NCBI RefSeq assembly: GCF_015706575.1
Contig: NW_024037073.1
Location: 25,526,622 to 25,590,621, forward strand
Length of the DNA stretch: 64,000 nt
Direction of reading: 5' to 3'
Source of the DNA: Patiria miniata
Lineage: Eukaryota; Echinodermata; Asteroidea; Valvatida; Asterinidae
How positions within the stretch are numbered: the stretch's first letter is position 1; the number at the start of each line of letters is the position of its first letter. The position numbers were made by a program, and so were the translations under genes. Below the pieces are notes generated by a model that did not search any database, was not told the DNA's origin, and saw only the letters and a program-made list of their open reading frames with translations. Positions 20,636 through 32,200 of this stretch are shown here, in pieces.

Positions 20636-23170
20636 ATGAATGGCTTTGTAAACTTTGCATTCATTCATCAGAAATTCACAAGTTTGACAGTTGAACGAAG
20701 GTTCAAGGACAGAGGAAACGACAGACGTGGCGGAGGTGTCTTTATCTTGGTTAAGGATGGTTTCTCAGCCATTGAACTTTCTGAAGATGGTTGTGAATTA
20801 CTGGGGTGCCAACTACCGCTCAAGCCGAAAGGAGAGGACATCTTCATCTCTGCATATTATAGAGCCCCCGACTCCTACAGGCCAGAATCTCTAGAAAACC
20901 TAGACAGAAGTCTGAGTAAATTGCAGGCTCAGGTAAACTCCCCATTCATCATTCTTGGAGGAGACTTTAACATCCCAGGCATGCTTTGGAACTCAAGGAC
21001 TGGTACATGTACTTTCTCGGCAAACGGTATTCAATCCAAAATTATCAACATGATGACTACAATCTCGAACAAAAGGCAAATTTTGCTACAAAAAGAGACC
21101 CAGTTACAGGAACAGATAACAGCTTCGATTTGCTCTTCACCACACGTTCAACTCTGGTTTGTAATGTTTACAGCAACTCCGGAATTAGCGATCACGCAAC
21201 AGTGCTAGCTGACATAAACATCACCGTACCTCGCTCTGTCAAGCCCCCTAGGACCATCTTCAAGTGGAATGACGTGGATGAATCCAAGCTGAACAAATCT
21301 GTCCTCGAGCTTAAGACCACATTCATGCAGTCATCTCCAGAAACCAGAACAGTTGAGGCAAATTGGAGTATTTTTAGGGACAGGCTGAAAACTAACGAAT
21401 TAGTACCACAAAAACCAGTCCAGGGACATTGTAGACCCTCATGGCTCACTACTGTCCTAATCCGTTTCTGCAGGAAGAAAGAGCGCAGCTATGTGAAGGC
21501 AGTAACAAGCGGTCTACATTCAAACTTTTGCAAAAGCAAGTGAACAGCGAAATCCGAAGGGCTAAACGCACACATTTACAAGAAACTACATCTACAGGTA
21601 ACCCCCAGAAATGTTGGCGCTACATAAACAGCACTCGTAAAGACAACACAGGGGTTCAGATTCTGAAACTCAACGGGAAAAATATCACATCTGACCAAGA
21701 AAAAGCTGAAACCCTACAAGACCAATTCTGTAGTGTTTTCAGCTGGGATGACACCGATGTGCAGCCAGTTCTACCACCGAGTCCCTACTCACACTTGACA
21801 AACATCACCGTGTCTGTTAGATGAGTCCTCAAGTTACTGACGTCGCTCAACTTGAAACTAGCTGCCAATGAAGTTGCCCCAGTACTCGCATTCATATTCC
21901 AACAAGCACTTGACCTGGGTTCTCTACCATCTGACTGGAAGAAAGCCAACGTAACACCCATTTTTAAGAAAGGCTCTCGTGCAGACCCGGCAAACTACAG
22001 ACCTGTGTCGTTGACCTCTGTTTGCTTTAAGTTATTAGAGCACATCATTGATAGCCAATAAATGAAACACCTCCAGGAACACGACATCCTGAACGAAAAC
22101 CAACATGCTTTTCGTAAAGGCCTGTCCTGCAAATCCCAACTCGTAACAAATCACAACAGACATGGCAGTACTTGACTTCTCCAAAGCATTCGACATAGTT
22201 TCTCATCAAAAACTGGTCCAAACATTAGACTACTACGGGATAAGGGGAAAAACACAGAGATGGATCAGGGAATTCTTAACCAACAGGTCACAAAGAGTTG
22301 TGGTACATGGAAAATCTTTGAAATGGCAAAGTGTCGACAGTGGCATACCACAAGGCACCGTGCTTGGCCCCCACCTGTTTTTACTTTTCATCAACAACAT
22401 AAGCAAATCGGTGACTGGCACAACTCGCCTTTTCGCTGACGACTGCCTGTTACATCGGAAGATCTGCTCATCAACTGATGAACTGATGTTCCAAAAAGAC
22501 CTGGACAACTTGGCTCACTGGGAGCAAACCTGGGGAATGAAATTTAACTCCAGCAAATGTAACATCATGCGAATCTCCGGGAAGCGGGCCCCCGGCAAAA
22601 CTAACGACACCATGTTAGGATCCAACCTCGTAGAGAAAACCAACATCACATATTTGGGAATAATCATTCAGAATAACCTAAGTTGGAATCACCAAACAGC
22701 ATATGCCACTTCCTAAGCAAGTCGCATATTGAACTTCATCAAAATAAATTTTCATTCTGCATCCAGATCAGTCAAAGAAAAGCTGTACTTAGCAGTAGTC
22801 AGACCACACCTAGAATATGGCAGCATTGCTTGGAACCCTCACATACATGTAGCTAAGAACATAACGTCCCTGGAAAAAATGCAACTGATGAGGGCTGCTC
22901 GTTTCGTAATGCGAGATTATTCCAGACTGAGCAGTGTGACCGACATGTTGACAACCCTAGGCTGGTCTTCACTGGAAGAGAGAAGGAAAGTTAACCAACT
23001 TACCTACTAAAATAATACACAACATAGTTCACATTAACTCATCATCCATAGTCCCCAAACCAGCACAGGCTTGTAGACTTCACAACCACCAGTTCACAGA
23101 AATTGCAGCAAGGACAGACATCTATATGCAGTCATTCCTACCCAGAACTATCCGGAAATGGAAAACTATT
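20636..23170 (+). mobile_element. degenerate Jockey/CR1-like LINE
   Basis: Endonuclease part: YYRAPDS, then ILGGDFN (near 20955-20975) and later SDHATVLADI near 21188. RT part: a WKKANVTPIFKKG block, NYRPVSLTSV, DFSKAFD, SGIPQGTVLGP, FADDC, then NITYLGIIIQ, and a C-terminal EYGSIAWNP stretch. The pieces lie in different frames with several stops, so it is inactive. It sits in the first TRMT2A intron. Its 5' part is cut at the point (20926) where the palindrome's left arm begins. Confidence 0.9.
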
Positions 23171-23299
23171 TAATTTCACTGGGTTAAAGTGTTAAGTTTC
23201 CAATATGCAAGAATGGACAAAATCACATGAATGGTATTACACTTAGCTGACCTGGCAAAGGAGCAAACGTCTTCACCAAGTAAAAGAATAACAAGTCAC

Positions 23300-23453
23300 C
23301 TTTGGATTTGTCCTCCTCATCTTCATTGGGAATAGCATCCATAGTGATGGCCACATCTGTTGGCATCTTGACAACATCACCCTCTGTAACTGTGGTTGAC
23401 GTTACCTCCCCAGTTGGGACATCATCAGAAGTTGGTCCCTGCTTCTCATCCAT
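23300..23453 (-). CDS. TRMT2A: TRMT2A first coding exon
   Basis: ATG at 23453, 51 codons plus one base, donor GTGACTTG. Encodes an acidic low-complexity N-terminus (MDEKQGPTSDDVPT.. to ..NEDEEDKSK) like the disordered start of TRMT2A. The split codon joins exactly to exon 2 at 19794 (K-G-L-D-P). An acceptor-like TATATTTCCAG lies about 35 bases upstream, so a 5' UTR intron is likely. Mirrored, with one base missing, at 58671-58823. Confidence 0.75.
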
Positions 23454-23719
23454 TTTGGTGTTATTACGTTGGACCAAAAACACACTGGAAATATAAAGAA
23501 ACTGCACATAAAGCAGTTGTATACTATTGAAAGCCATGACCAGTGGGATATCTAGGGGGTGGGTTCAAAATTTGAAATCACAACGTGCACCTGAAAATAG
23601 TATGGTAACCATATCGTGTACATGTCTCTATGCAGTGCGATGTATATGTGGATACCATACCAGTATGAGATGCGAGCTGTAAAAGTCGCCACAACACGGC
23701 TGCGACGCGACAGTTCTAT

Positions 23720-24450
23720 CTGAAAAGCCACCAAAATCATCATTGTTTCCTCATATTTTAGCCAGTGTAGTTCTGTTTCAAGTCGATCCTCTGCTTTGTG
23801 ATGACTGCTGCATGGTATTTAGGTGAGTTTAATCTCAACTAGGTTTGGATCAGGGAAAAGGACAATTTCAGTTGAGGCAATTTTTCATGGCCTCCGTCAT
23901 TTTCCAACTGCTGGGGAAAAAATAGTTGGGGAAGAATTCCATACATATTGCATACACATCACTAATATTTCCCCACAGTGACCTATCAGCCATCAGAAAC
24001 GGATGACATGTTTAAAAGTCAAATTTAGCAGGGAAAATATTGAAACGTTTACGAAGAAAACACTTCAAATTTTTCAGACCAGTGTCTTAGGGTTTGTGCA
24101 CCGGGTGTCAAGTGATGTCCAGGTGTGGAACTCTTTCCAATAGTTGTCCAAACATTTGGGACTCTCAATACTGTCTATGAGAGTCCCAAATATTAAGGTA
24201 TTGAAAACTTGCAATACAAGATGGAGATGAGAAACTCCAGCTCCAATTCTCATCAGGAATTTGACATGTAGAGCTGGAGGCACATCTAGTTTTTGTCCAG
24301 CAGTTGGAAAATGGCGGAGGCCGTGAAATTTGGCAAATACTAAACTTTACCTTTTCCCCTATTATCCAAACCCAGTTGAGATTAAGCTTGCTTCACACCA
24401 TGCAGCAATCATTTACGAAGCATTTGGTCGACTTGAAACAGAAAGTTATG
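23720..24450. mobile_element. foldback element with long imperfect TIRs
   Basis: About 23765-23925 is inverted at about 24300-24445 (shared CTGTTTCAAGTCGA and CCAACTGCTGG ends). Within it, 24085-24135 carries TAGGGTTTGTGCAC followed by GTGTCAAGTGATG, a block that recurs at 27615-27655 and inverted at 27695-27745. Outer GCCACCAAAATCAT at 23727 is inverted at about 25343, outside the hAT element. Confidence 0.6.
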
Positions 24451-24572
24451 CTTTAAAAGTAAGAGATGAGGCTTTGCATGGTGGAGATACTAAATAATGA
24501 AAGGTTTGCGGAAACACCATGGGAGAATAATTTCTCAACTAAGAGAATGGTTCTGAAAAGCACCAGAGGTAT

Positions 24573-24613
24573 CAACTCGACGTTCCGGTCAGTATGCTCT
24601 GACTCTCTTCAGG
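24573..24613 (-). ncRNA. hammerhead-ribozyme-like motif (degenerate)
   Basis: On the minus strand: CTGAAGA, then a stem GTCAG/CTGAC closing a 6-base loop, then CGGAACGTC. This resembles the CUGANGA - stem II - GAAAC core of hammerheads carried by Penelope-like elements. The expected GAAA reads GGAA, and stem I/III pairing is not obvious, so it is probably inactive. Mirrored at about 57512-57552. Confidence 0.4.
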
Positions 24614-24649
24614 AAAGACATTTCATTATTTATGCTTTATACTAAAATA

Positions 24650-25321
24650 CAGGCGCGGTTCTACGGGGGGGCTAGGGGGGGCTGTAGCCCCCCCCCCCCC
24701 CCCAAATTTTGTCTAGCCCCCCCAAAATAAATTCCGTAAAAAACAAATTGCTTTAGCAAAAATGATGTACATGTGAACGGTCTCCCCCTAAAGAAGAAAT
24801 AGCCGTGACAATGGGTGCATTAGTTAATATAGTGCAAGGGCGGATCCAGGAGGGGGGGGGGGCCAAAGGGGGCCATGGCCCCCCCCCAAAAAAAAAACGA
24901 AAACAATTTTTTTTTTATGTGACATCGCAATAAAGGCAGGCAATGAGTACGCCACCATCTTTTCCTCAAAACAATTGGTTAAAGTGGTCAGAAATTGCCT
25001 CAGATCGCACCACAGAGCATCTAGAATCCAAAAATGTTTGGACCCACTTTTTTGGGGGATCAAAATTTTTTTTGGCCCCACAAAAAAAAATGTGTTCTGG
25101 ATCCGCCCTTGCTATAGTGTGAATGATTTTAGGATTTTATTGGCGCTCCCCATTGAAATATGGCATGAGCCCCCCTCCCCCCCACCACCACCACCTATTG
25201 ATTTTCGGAGGCCTAAGTGTCTGGAAAAAATAACCGGTCAACATTTCAGCACGCCTCCCTGAAAAAAAATCTGGATCCACCGTGCTAGCCCCCCAAAATA
25301 TTGGTTCTAGAACCGCGCCTG
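24650..25321. mobile_element. hAT-type non-autonomous element
   Basis: Ends CAGGCGCGGTTCTA / TAGAACCGCGCCTG (perfect 14-bp TIR) and a perfect 8-bp target duplication CTAAAATA at 24642-24649 and 25322-25329, as expected for hAT. Subterminal G/C runs. 672 bp, no transposase. A second element is nested inside. Confidence 0.9.
24835..25111. mobile_element. nested hAT-type MITE
   Basis: Ends CAAGGGCGGATCCAG and its complement; flanks ATATAGTG (24827-24834) and CTATAGTG (25112-25119) agree at 7 of 8 bases. Inserted inside the element at 24650-25321, so it is younger than it. Confidence 0.85.
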
Positions 25322-25540
25322 CTAAAATATGAAAGAAATTATGATTTTGGTGGCTTTTCTACCTTGTATACTGCATTGGGGCTGCTATTGATGACACGTA
25401 TACATTCTAATGTTGTTTTCAGAAGAAAAATAAGATATGGCTTGATATACACGTGTGTAGACCCATGAATGTGGCTATATACATGTACATATGCACTCAA
25501 TATTTTGTTATTGCTGCCAAGAAGTTTAAGTGATCATTTA

Positions 25541-26076
25541 AAGCTACAGTCCATCATTTGCAGCTATCCAAAACGATATTTAGTGTTGAATAACATACTT
25601 GGTTGAAAGATAGTAAGCGGACTAAACTCCCTGTGAAATTATTCTTTCTGGCATGCTGTCATTGGGAAGAAATCAATGAAAGAAGGCCTTTCCAACGATG
25701 CGTCTATAGGCACATGGTTGGAAATTTCCGTTAGTAGTTCCTTTTTTTAGTTGGCGAAGTGCGCGCAAGCGTTGACAAGACAAACACGCGCGCGCGCTTG
25801 CTTTAATTCGTCAGATCAGTGCGTGACATTGCATAGCTGCAATTAGCTCAGTGAGAACGTGTCTCCAACACTGAATTCAGGCCAAATTCAAAACAAGATT
25901 CAGCATCTTTTGATTTGAAATGGAGATCCTAGAATGTTGTTTTACTCGAAATGTACAGCTGAAGCTGAGCTGAAAATTCATCACATTAGTTGTTCAGTAC
26001 CCTTCTTTAGATTTTGAGCATGTTTGTTGCTTCAAACGAACAAAGTACAGTACATGCAAATGATGGACTGTACCTT
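25541..26076. mobile_element. MITE with TA target site
   Basis: Ends AAGCTACAGTCCATCATTTG and the complement of AAGGTACAGTCCATCATTTG, with TA at both flanks. 536 bp, with a CG-rich inverted stretch near 25756-25800. Tc1/mariner-like target preference; no coding capacity seen. Confidence 0.8.
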
Positions 26077-26667
26077 TAGAGAATATTTGGAAACTTTTAT
26101 TTTGTTTCCTTTAACTACATTGGGGGGGGGGTGGGTGGTCCTTTTTTGTAAACAGAAGGATTATTGCTGCCAAGAAGTGTTAGTTATTACTTCAAGAATA
26201 TTTGGAAACTTTTTTTATAATGCTTCAGTGCCCGATGTGCATTCTGCATGCACCAGTACCAAGGTAGCAAGTTCAAAGCTTATGATGTTCTCATCCAGAA
26301 CGAGCTTTAGCAAAGAATTAAACAGACAAAATAAGAGAAAGCAAATTTATAGATTTACTTTGTCTAAATTTACTTTTTTTCAGTTGTGTCTTTACATAAT
26401 CATTAATCTCATTTTTTTTTGACAAACATTCGTTTCTTGACCTTTTTGTACAGTTACCTGAATGTTCTTTGAAATATGGAAATAAATGTTGAGATGAATA
26501 GGAGAGAGTAACCATTTCATCTTCACATATGGTGACTGTCAAAGTAATTCCTGCATTCGTTTTCTTGCAAAGTCTAATAACCAAAACACATATTACAAGA
26601 GCAGTCTGTACTTTTAATTGATTAGGAACGACTTGACTTACACGTAATGGAACGAGACGTCTTTATT
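26077..26667. other. no gene recognised
   Basis: AGAATATTTGGAAACTTTT occurs twice (26079 and 26196), as does TTGCTGCCAAGAAGT (25511 and 26164), a local duplication around the MITE. G run at 26121-26129. Confidence 0.45.
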
Positions 26668-26762
26668 GAAGGTACGAGTTGTCCAAGGTACGAGTTGGCA
26701 TAATGATGTCACATTAAATGTATAAGTTGTCCAAGGTACGAGTTGCCCAAGGTACGAGATGA
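26668..26762. repeat. short tandem repeat (AAGGTACGAGTTG)
   Basis: Four to five copies of (A)AGGTACGAGTTGTCC-like units of about 18-22 bp, with one spacer carrying ATGATGTCACAT. Mirrored near 55365-55460. Confidence 0.7.
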
Positions 26763-26789
26763 CCTGTTTCCTTGCACATTGGAACAGCA

Positions 26790-27030
26790 ATACTGGGTGA
26801 TTTGGCAATAAATAGTTAATGCGATACCCGCTGCTAAAGTTCAAATCGAACCGGCCAACAGATCCCGTTAGCTCGGTGGTCGAGTGGTAAGACATCTGCA
26901 CTAGAAAGCACTGGACATCGTGGGTTCGAGTCCCACCGGCTTGATTTTTCCCAACTTTCACTCGGGAGGTAACAGACTGAGTATACAGTGTTTATACGTC
27001 GGTGAAGGGCAAAACCTAATTTGATCAATT
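26790..27030 (+). mobile_element. tRNA-derived SINE
   Basis: A box in GGTGGTCGAGTGGTAAGAC, B box GGGTTCGAGTCCC, tail ending GGTGAAGGGCAAAACCTAAT. Same family as 20336-20613. Confidence 0.78.
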
Positions 27031-27100
27031 CTAAAAGTTTACATTATCTTAAAGAAACCTAAAGGTATTTTATGTTTTAGCCAGAAGTAAACTTTTGAAA

Positions 27101-27374
27101 TCACTGAATCCGACTTTTTGCCATAGGTAAACTTTCGAAATCACTGACTATGACTTTTTGAATTGACATCATCATCGATTCATGATGGACTGCAGACAAG
27201 CAATCGTTTCTCGGGCAGCGCAATGGTTCATCAGAAAACCGCAGGATCATCCGTAAAATCAAAAATAAAATAGCAAGAAATACAGTTTGGTATGGAAATA
27301 TATTTAGAGCGTAAAAATTCAGTTCGGTAATATTTGCAAGTAAGTCTCTAATGCCGTTGAAAAATGGCAAACTG
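27101..27374 (-). CDS. possible exon with a membrane segment, unidentified
   Basis: Minus-strand frame open from a TTGTTGCAG acceptor-like edge. It encodes about 25 hydrophobic residues (FPYQTVFLAILFLILRMIL) then SDEPLRCPRNDC. There is no upstream ATG in frame and no partner exon. It may be chance; listed because the membrane segment and acceptor coincide. Confidence 0.2.
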
Positions 27375-27602
27375 CAACAATGTCACCGTGTACGGACGGC
27401 CACATTGGCCGGTCAGCGCGGCACAGGAACCGTGTCACTTTGCAGTTTGCACAGTTGGCTAGGTTGACCATACGTACCGGCCCATGAACCTGGCAATGTC
27501 AATAATTTTTACGAAAAATGCGTACCGAAGTTCCAGCGTTCCTTTCCGTAGAGCTAGGAAAATATTGAAGTATTAACTGAGAAAAACACTTAAAAATTTT
27601 CA

Positions 27603-27760
27603 GACCAGTCTCATAGGGTTTGTGCACAGGGTGGCAAGTGATGGCCATATATGGGCATCTTTCCTTTGATGTTAATTGGGAAAGATTCCCATACCTGGCC
27701 ATCACTTGTCACACTGTGCACAAACCCTATGGGATACAATGTAGCTCTGAAAATTTGTAA
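27603..27760. repeat. long hairpin (foldback) repeat
   Basis: About 70-bp arms containing TAGGGTTTGTGCACAG and GTGATGGCCA pair with their complements across a loop of about 12 bases. The outer right flank (to about 27860) matches 23980-24085 inverted, so this is another member of the family in the 23.7-24.4 kb element. Confidence 0.75.
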
Positions 27761-28287
27761 CTGTTTTCTCAATAAAAATTCAAAATTTGTCACTGCTAAT
27801 TTAGACTTTTTAGGACAAAATATCACTTTCATTTGGCTGATAGGCCTAGGTCATTTAAGGGAAAAATTACGGCGATCATGAAGTGTAGGCATGGTAGGGC
27901 CCCTGTTTTGTTTTGATCATCTGGTCATATTGCATTATTGGAGTCAAAAGTTGTTTTTTTTATTGCTCAAAAATCACCTTTACAATCAAAGCAGTTTTTC
28001 CTCAGTTCTAATGACACCCGTTTTGCAATTTTGAACGGATTTTTGGGATAGAAACCACGATTTTCCTGCGCGGTTTGTGCCTTGCGATTCATCAGCGCGC
28101 CGTGCGTGGCTATGGATGCCACGCTATACAATAAACGCAGTACGTCTACGGCCACTTCTTAGACAAGTTGGAGTACGTTGTTTCACTAAATACAATAATG
28201 CAGATTTCACCAATAGCTAATATAAACAACCAAATTAATGAATACCATTTATTAAATGGTTAAATAAAAGTAGTAATACTGACGTAC

Positions 28288-28510
28288 CAGTAATAAGAAA
28301 GTGGCAAAGGTATCAACAGGTACAGTTTGGGCCACTCGGAAGACAGCGCTGTACAGTCGCGTGTTTATGTTGTTGAATGCTGCCCTCATGTGTCGTTCGA
28401 CGGGCATGCAAGCTCTTTCGAAACATCGGCCTCCATCGCAGTTCACAACTGCTTCAGGTTCATATATTGAACCGGCATCCTTCTTTTTTTTAACGAGACG
28501 CATACGTCTC
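28288..28510 (-). CDS. internal coding exon, unidentified gene
   Basis: Acceptor CTTCCGTTACAG, donor GTACGTCAG. Exactly one base plus 74 codons, fully open: RRMRLVKKKKDAGSIYEPEA, then VVNCDGGRCFERACMPVERH and ..NTRLYSAVFRVAQTVPVDT. Length, phase and composition argue for a true exon, but I do not recognise the protein. In the mirrored copy (53617-53838) an A run of 8 is 7 and the frame breaks. Confidence 0.5.
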
Positions 28511-28685
28511 CTGTAACGGAAGCCCAATAATACCTATTTGTCTTTTCTTATTTGACAACTGACGCTTTCTGAGTAGCTGTGTGGAAATTTCATAATCTTC
28601 AAATAATTATAGTAGACGAAGCCGCAGCTGGGAATGAATCGAATTTTCAAAAACCCTTTTAAACCCATGTTTTCTTTTTCTCTAG

Positions 28686-28771
28686 CTCTGGAACTGGAAG
28701 GCGCTTTTATCGATGACAATGTTTTAGAGTTTTTCCCCTTGAATCCCCCCCCATCCCCAGAATTTATGTGA
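28686..28771 (+). CDS. possible terminal exon, unidentified
   Basis: A strong pyrimidine tract and TTCTCTAG acceptor, then LELEGAFIDDNVLEFFPLN-PPPSPEFM and TGA. Acidic/proline C-terminus-like. No partner exon found; opposite strand to 28288-28510. Confidence 0.28.
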
Positions 28772-29250
28772 TTATTCAAGGCAAAGGAGTTATTGAAAAT
28801 GGCTATCTATGTGGTAGGTACCCAAGAGATTGTGGAAAATTGTTTATATTCTTTAGTTGGACACCTCGTCGCAAAAGGAAAGCAAAATGTAAAATTGTCC
28901 AGTTTCCGGACACTTCACGATGAATATTGAATGGCTGCTGCTACGCAGTCGGGCTAGGTTGCAACATTCTTTCCGAGGTGACTGTTGGCTCCCCAAGAAA
29001 ACCTTCTAAAACCTCTTTCACCGCCTCAAAAGAGATCCCATCTGCGAGTGGTTTCTTTGTTAAATGTTTTATGCCTGGTTTTTATGAACTACATGTACTA
29101 CTTTGAAAACTGCTGTGAAGATTTGGATTTGAGTAGAAAATGAGATTTTCTACTGATTTTATTGGCGTAGCCGTTTTATACATTCACATTTTCTTTTTTA
29201 CATCATACATGTTTACTTGACAGTTTTTCTCATATTTTTTTCGCAACTAG
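28772..29250. other. upstream region of the zinc-finger gene
   Basis: Small frames near 28800-29090 look faintly protein-like (for example ..SEVTVGSPRKPSKTS) but lack supported boundaries. Probably 5' UTR, intron or promoter. Confidence 0.35.
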
Positions 29251-32200
29251 TGTAGGCACATCCATCAGTGCGGATGAAAGGCGCCGAGGCAGACTGGACA
29301 CCCATACAATGCACAGACAGGGAGTGTAGCCACTCCTTGATGAAGGCTCCGCATCTGCACTGTCCATTCTGCTCCCAGGACAGTCTCTTCACTGATGAGA
29401 TTCTCCTCAAGGCGCACTACAGGGTCAAGCACGTGGATAAAGGCATCAACTTTGGGGGTGAGTTTGCATTTGGGAACAAGACCAAGCGCTTGCATACATG
29501 TGACTGGATCCCAAGAAATATGTTTAAGGTTAAGCCAAAGGACAATGTTTTTCACTTTCTCTTCACAGGTCATGCTACAAGATGACTTTTAAGGTCCATG
29601 TGAGTTGAATGCAACACTTGTCTAAGTGACAAGCCAGCCGAATGCAGCAAGATCCATCAGGTCAAAAGTCTGAAGGCCAAATTGCCTCTGAGTCTGTGGT
29701 CCTCGAACGCAGCAGGATACAACTGAGGCATTGTTCAATGGGATTAGCTCTCATTGTTTCAGAACTGGCTGTTAATGCACTGGTGTTGATAGCTGAAATG
29801 CAGCAAAGTGCACCAGACTTTTACACCTGATGCACTGTGCTGCATGTGGCAGAGGGTTAATTAAGATAAGTTGAAGGCAGTGGACAGCAGGACAAGATAG
29901 TGGCATTTGTGGAAGTTTTATGAAATTGACAGATACCTGGGCTGGTTATTCTTTAATAGCAGATACCAGTGTGTGATAGACTCAATTGTCACAGGCCATG
30001 CCCAAGTGCCGGCTGTGTCTCAGGAAAAACTTTGCATCCGGCCTGCCTGAACAAGAGTCCTAACTCAGGTCAATAGCTTACTTGTGCCTGTTACAGCAAG
30101 AGAACCATATAAAAAGATCCACAGTTCATGTTTTGTCAAAGTGCATATAGCTGTCAGCTTTTGTCAAAATTGCCAAACCAATCCTCTACTGTATCCCTCC
30201 CCAGGTCTTAAAATATTGCGGTGATGTAGATCCTGCATCGTCCACGGCATCATTCACGAGCAGAAATACTTCAAGGGTGCCCACTCGCACTGCTACCACT
30301 GTCACAACGGGTTCAGCAGGAGGGACAAGGCTATGAAGCACTACCAGCAACACTTCCGTAATCCAGAGACCACAATACAGATAGTTATTACTCGGGTACA
30401 GTATGTCATGGTCAATTTTACAATCATGTAATTCATTTTATCCCAGTGGGCACATCAGACTGCACGTACAATACATGTAAACCACAATTCATAAATACCT
30501 ATGGCAGTTTATCCATTCCTGTTGGTCGAGAAGCTGCTATGTGGCTGGTCTTAAACGGATGATAAAGACATGGCTGGCTGGTCTTCAACTCTTTTCCAGT
30601 CTCACTTGAAATTTTGGCTCCTATGAAATCCAGTGCCTCTTTCCATTTTATTGGTCCTCACGTAGGCATGCGCAATGCTACCAGTGAGTCAGTATTTTAT
30701 AGTCCTAAATTCACAACGCAACGCCCCAGGTGCGTTTTGCATGACATCGCGCAGTATGTGCGACGCGTGTGCCTATCTCCAAAAAAGGAGATGTTAACAT
30801 CTTACTCGCGAGCTGGACACTCCATTATTTAGCTAAAGAGGGGTGTTAAAAAAACATGAAGTGAACTTGTTGAGCAAAATCAGGTTTTTTTACCAAAAGG
30901 TTTGGATTTTTTTGACTGAATAGGTATTTATGAATGGGAATAAATATGTGCTTGGTCGGTATTTAAGTTTAAGACCGCTTGGAGTCTGGGTCCTGATAAA
31001 TACCATCGCCTTCGACTCCAAGCGGTTTTAAACAGAGTGATTAAGACCTTCCAAGCATACTTTTATTCCCTTTAAACTGCATCAACAGTGATAAGCTATT
31101 AAACATTGGCACAGGTGGGTAAACTACCATGGTTCACTCAGAAAATGTTGTAAATTCCTGATGCTTGTATTCCGGAGCTCATTGGACTTATTTATAGCTT
31201 TAAAGACTCTCTGAAATAAATTTCCTAATCAAACATTTGACTCAAGTATTTATTCTTTTGAGAATGATTAGAGACACCTTTTTGGCTCAAACTGTTTGAA
31301 AATGCACTTATTTTTTCAACCTTCGCAGTTTCAGTGCTGTTTCAAGACAACTGAGTGTGCCGTTGCTGTAATGTAATGGTCCCCTTTAATCTGCATGAAA
31401 AAAAAACCAAAACAATGAAATAAATTTAATCAGTTGAAATTGATGTACCTTGTGAGCAGGTATGGTGGTTTACAAGGATTTTGGTGGATTTTATCAAATG
31501 CCAACACTTAGGGTCTTTCAAAATAATTAAGTTTGAACTTTAATTTTTCCTTGTACATTTGCGGTGTAAATTGAATCTTTTGCAACCCTGCAGGTTTTGT
31601 CTCATTGAATCATCCTCAACCACTTCACTCCACCATTTTACCCAGTATGTCAACTAGATCTTCACTACATACACTGACCCAGCACCCAACAGTGCCAGCC
31701 TGGTAACACACCTCATAGTCCCCCAGTCACAGCAGCCATCGGAGACGGACACATCATCCCCGGGGCTATGAGCAGACTGACGGGCAGCAGCCGCAAATCG
31801 AGTACCAGTATGCCTGCATCAATGATCCGAGCCAGAGCACTGCCAATGGGGAAGGTAAGATGGTAAGAATATTAACCCTGACCCTCCAAGAATCCTTCAG
31901 CATCTACCCAGAGGTTAAGGTGGATAATGCCACCAGCAGTGAAGGATAATTAGAAGAAGCTGACCAAAAAGCCAAGGGGGAGGCATTTGATACAAGGAAG
32001 CACTCTTCCCCCCCCCCCAACCCATCCCCCCCCCCCCCCCACTTTGTTTTCAACTGATATATCGTGAATTCATATGAAAGAAGGGAATGGGTAGACAACA
32101 GCATGTTTAATATAGTTGTCTTCACTCCTGCACTTGTTTAAAAAATAAATAAAACAACCACCAAAAATTCAGCATTTTTTTAAGGGGGTTGTGGTGGGTG

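Noticed and set aside
20636..23010. Active LINE
   Set aside because: Endonuclease and RT motifs fall in several frames separated by stops.
24660..25200. G/C homopolymer runs as G-quadruplex regulators
   Set aside because: They are subterminal runs of hAT elements, inverted between the two ends, and vary in length between the mirror copies as sequencing error would.
26870..26945. Functional tRNA gene
   Set aside because: A and B boxes are good, but there is no closed acceptor stem, and it lies in a SINE body shared with other copies.
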